From the NCBI GenBank assembly GCA_963854735.1, contig OY978097.1, positions 2,790,001-2,854,000 on the forward strand: a DNA stretch of 64,000 nt. Reading direction: 5' to 3'. The position numbers and the translations under genes are program-made. The notes under the pieces were generated by a model. That model made no database searches and had not been told where the DNA came from. It saw only the letters and a list, made by a program, of their open reading frames with translations. This stretch comes from Marvania coccoides (Eukaryota; Chlorophyta; Trebouxiophyceae; Chlorellales; Chlorellaceae). Shown piece after piece: positions 63,414-64,000 of this stretch (positions are counted from its first letter, which is position 1; every line of letters starts with the position of its first letter).

Positions 63414-64000
63414 TTAGGCCATCGCCAGCTTCCTTCCAGATTTGGCCTTTTTCTGCTTTGGGGGCGGGGGAGGCTTGGGGGTCTTCACCTTCTTGTTGTT
63501 GGTCGCAGAAGGCACAACCACGGTCTGGACAGTAGGAGGGGGAGGAGAGGCGACAAATGCGGGCTTGACAGCGGGGGGAGGGGGGGAAGAAGCGACACTA
63601 ACGGGCTGCACGACGGCAGGGGGAGGGGGAGAGGCAACCGCGGTGACGACGAGGGTGGGCGGCAACTGAGCGCAGTGGCCCTTCCACTGCGCCTTCCAGG
63701 GGTTGTTGGGTCCGCTCAGAATGGGATTATCGGTGGCATTGGGGTAGAAAATGCGGTACCAACTGTCGGCCAAGACCTTGCTCTCGTACGCGGCAGTGAG
63801 GGCGGGCAGCTCTGCAGTGGGCTTGGCCAGGGTAGGAGCAGCCATAGGGTCTACGTAGGCGAAGTTATTGTAGACGATCTCATTCACCTCGATGAAGGCG
63901 GCAGCACTGGCGGCGTTGGGCCCGGTGGCGGTGACCTTCATCGCGCGCATCATGTCGTTGTCTTCGTGCCTCAGGTTGTGGCAATGGAACTGCGCAGAGA
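63414..64000 (-). CDS. multicopper oxidase, C-terminal part, cut by window edge
   Basis: The visible 3' end begins at or near QFHCHNLRHEDNDMMRAMKV, the type 1 copper site motif HCHxxxHED-x-x-M of multicopper oxidases (laccase, bilirubin oxidase and CotA types), with the axial Met. About 100 residues later comes a Pro-rich tail, with repeated SPPPP blocks like extensin, then a Lys-rich terminus. The exon probably starts at 63989 (TGCGCAG acceptor), with upstream exons outside the window. These enzymes oxidise phenols or metals using O2; the Pro-rich tail suggests a secreted, cell-wall-associated protein. The end before the window boundary is unknown. Confidence 0.8.
   Translation of the reverse strand, partial: SAQFHCHNLRHEDNDMMRAMKVTATGPNAASAAAFIEVNEIVYNNFAYVDPMAAPTLAKPTAELPALTAAYESKVLADSWYRIFYPNATDNPILSGPNNPWKAQWKGHCAQLPPTLVVTAVASPPPPAVVQPVSVASSPPPPAVKPAFVASPPPPTVQTVVVPSATNNKKVKTPKPPPPPKQKKAKSGRKLAMA

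Overview
This is nuclear DNA from a eukaryote, most likely a chlorophyte green alga (perhaps a trebouxiophyte). The genes carry short AT-rich spliceosomal introns between GC-rich exons. They include plastid-type SecE, fibrillin and an organellar RecN, mitochondrial-type ribosomal proteins and COQ9, and a LEA protein like the Chlorella hardening-induced ones. Nothing suggests bacteria, a plasmid or a virus. The window holds about 29 protein-coding genes, one decayed gene, several dispersed or tandem repeats and one 200-N assembly gap (32711-32910). I built exon models by hand from splice sites and reading phase; almost all close exactly in frame.

Layout: 1-5.9 kb holds a LEA-like protein, a methyltransferase carrying an AT-hook and two MBD-like modules, organellar ribosomal protein uL1 and a small FHA-like protein. 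A repeat-rich gene-poor stretch (5.9-8.9 kb) contains one small Sel1-like gene. 8.9-21.6 kb has six plus-strand genes or regions: a nocturnin/CCR4-like nuclease, an FtsJ/RlmM-like methyltransferase, a CG-1 (CAMTA-like) factor without the usual other CAMTA domains, a repeat-rich interval, an SDP1-like patatin lipase and RecN. 22-30.4 kb has a UDP-rhamnose-synthase-type dehydratase, a DEAD-box helicase, plastid SecE and a GRAM/VASt protein. 30.8-35.4 kb has a decayed gene, mitochondrial bL27 and a TBC-domain RabGAP cut by the gap.

35.7-46.2 kb has an ISWI remodeler, an ApaG-domain protein, a type II membrane glycosyltransferase-like protein, a mitochondrial carrier and a SOUL protein. 47-64 kb has a two-domain fibrillin, oligoribonuclease, COQ9, TrmA, an F-box/LRR protein, a trypsin-like protein lacking the expected His, an RGG-LRR-PIN protein, SFT2, a small unassigned protein and the C-terminal part of a multicopper oxidase at the right edge.

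The genes do not form one pathway. Shared themes are organelle maintenance (uL1, bL27, SecE, COQ9, RecN, carrier, fibrillin), RNA processing and modification (helicase, FtsJ-like, TrmA, oligoribonuclease, PIN protein) and chromatin (ISWI, MBD methyltransferase). Several neighbours are head-to-head with 110-320 bp between start codons, so shared promoters are likely. Four of about 51 inferred introns use GC-AG borders. The most unusual items are the methyltransferase/AT-hook/MBD fusion, the CG-1-only protein, the RGG-LRR-PIN fusion, the gene broken by a 19-bp minisatellite, and a short dispersed element present in both orientations.
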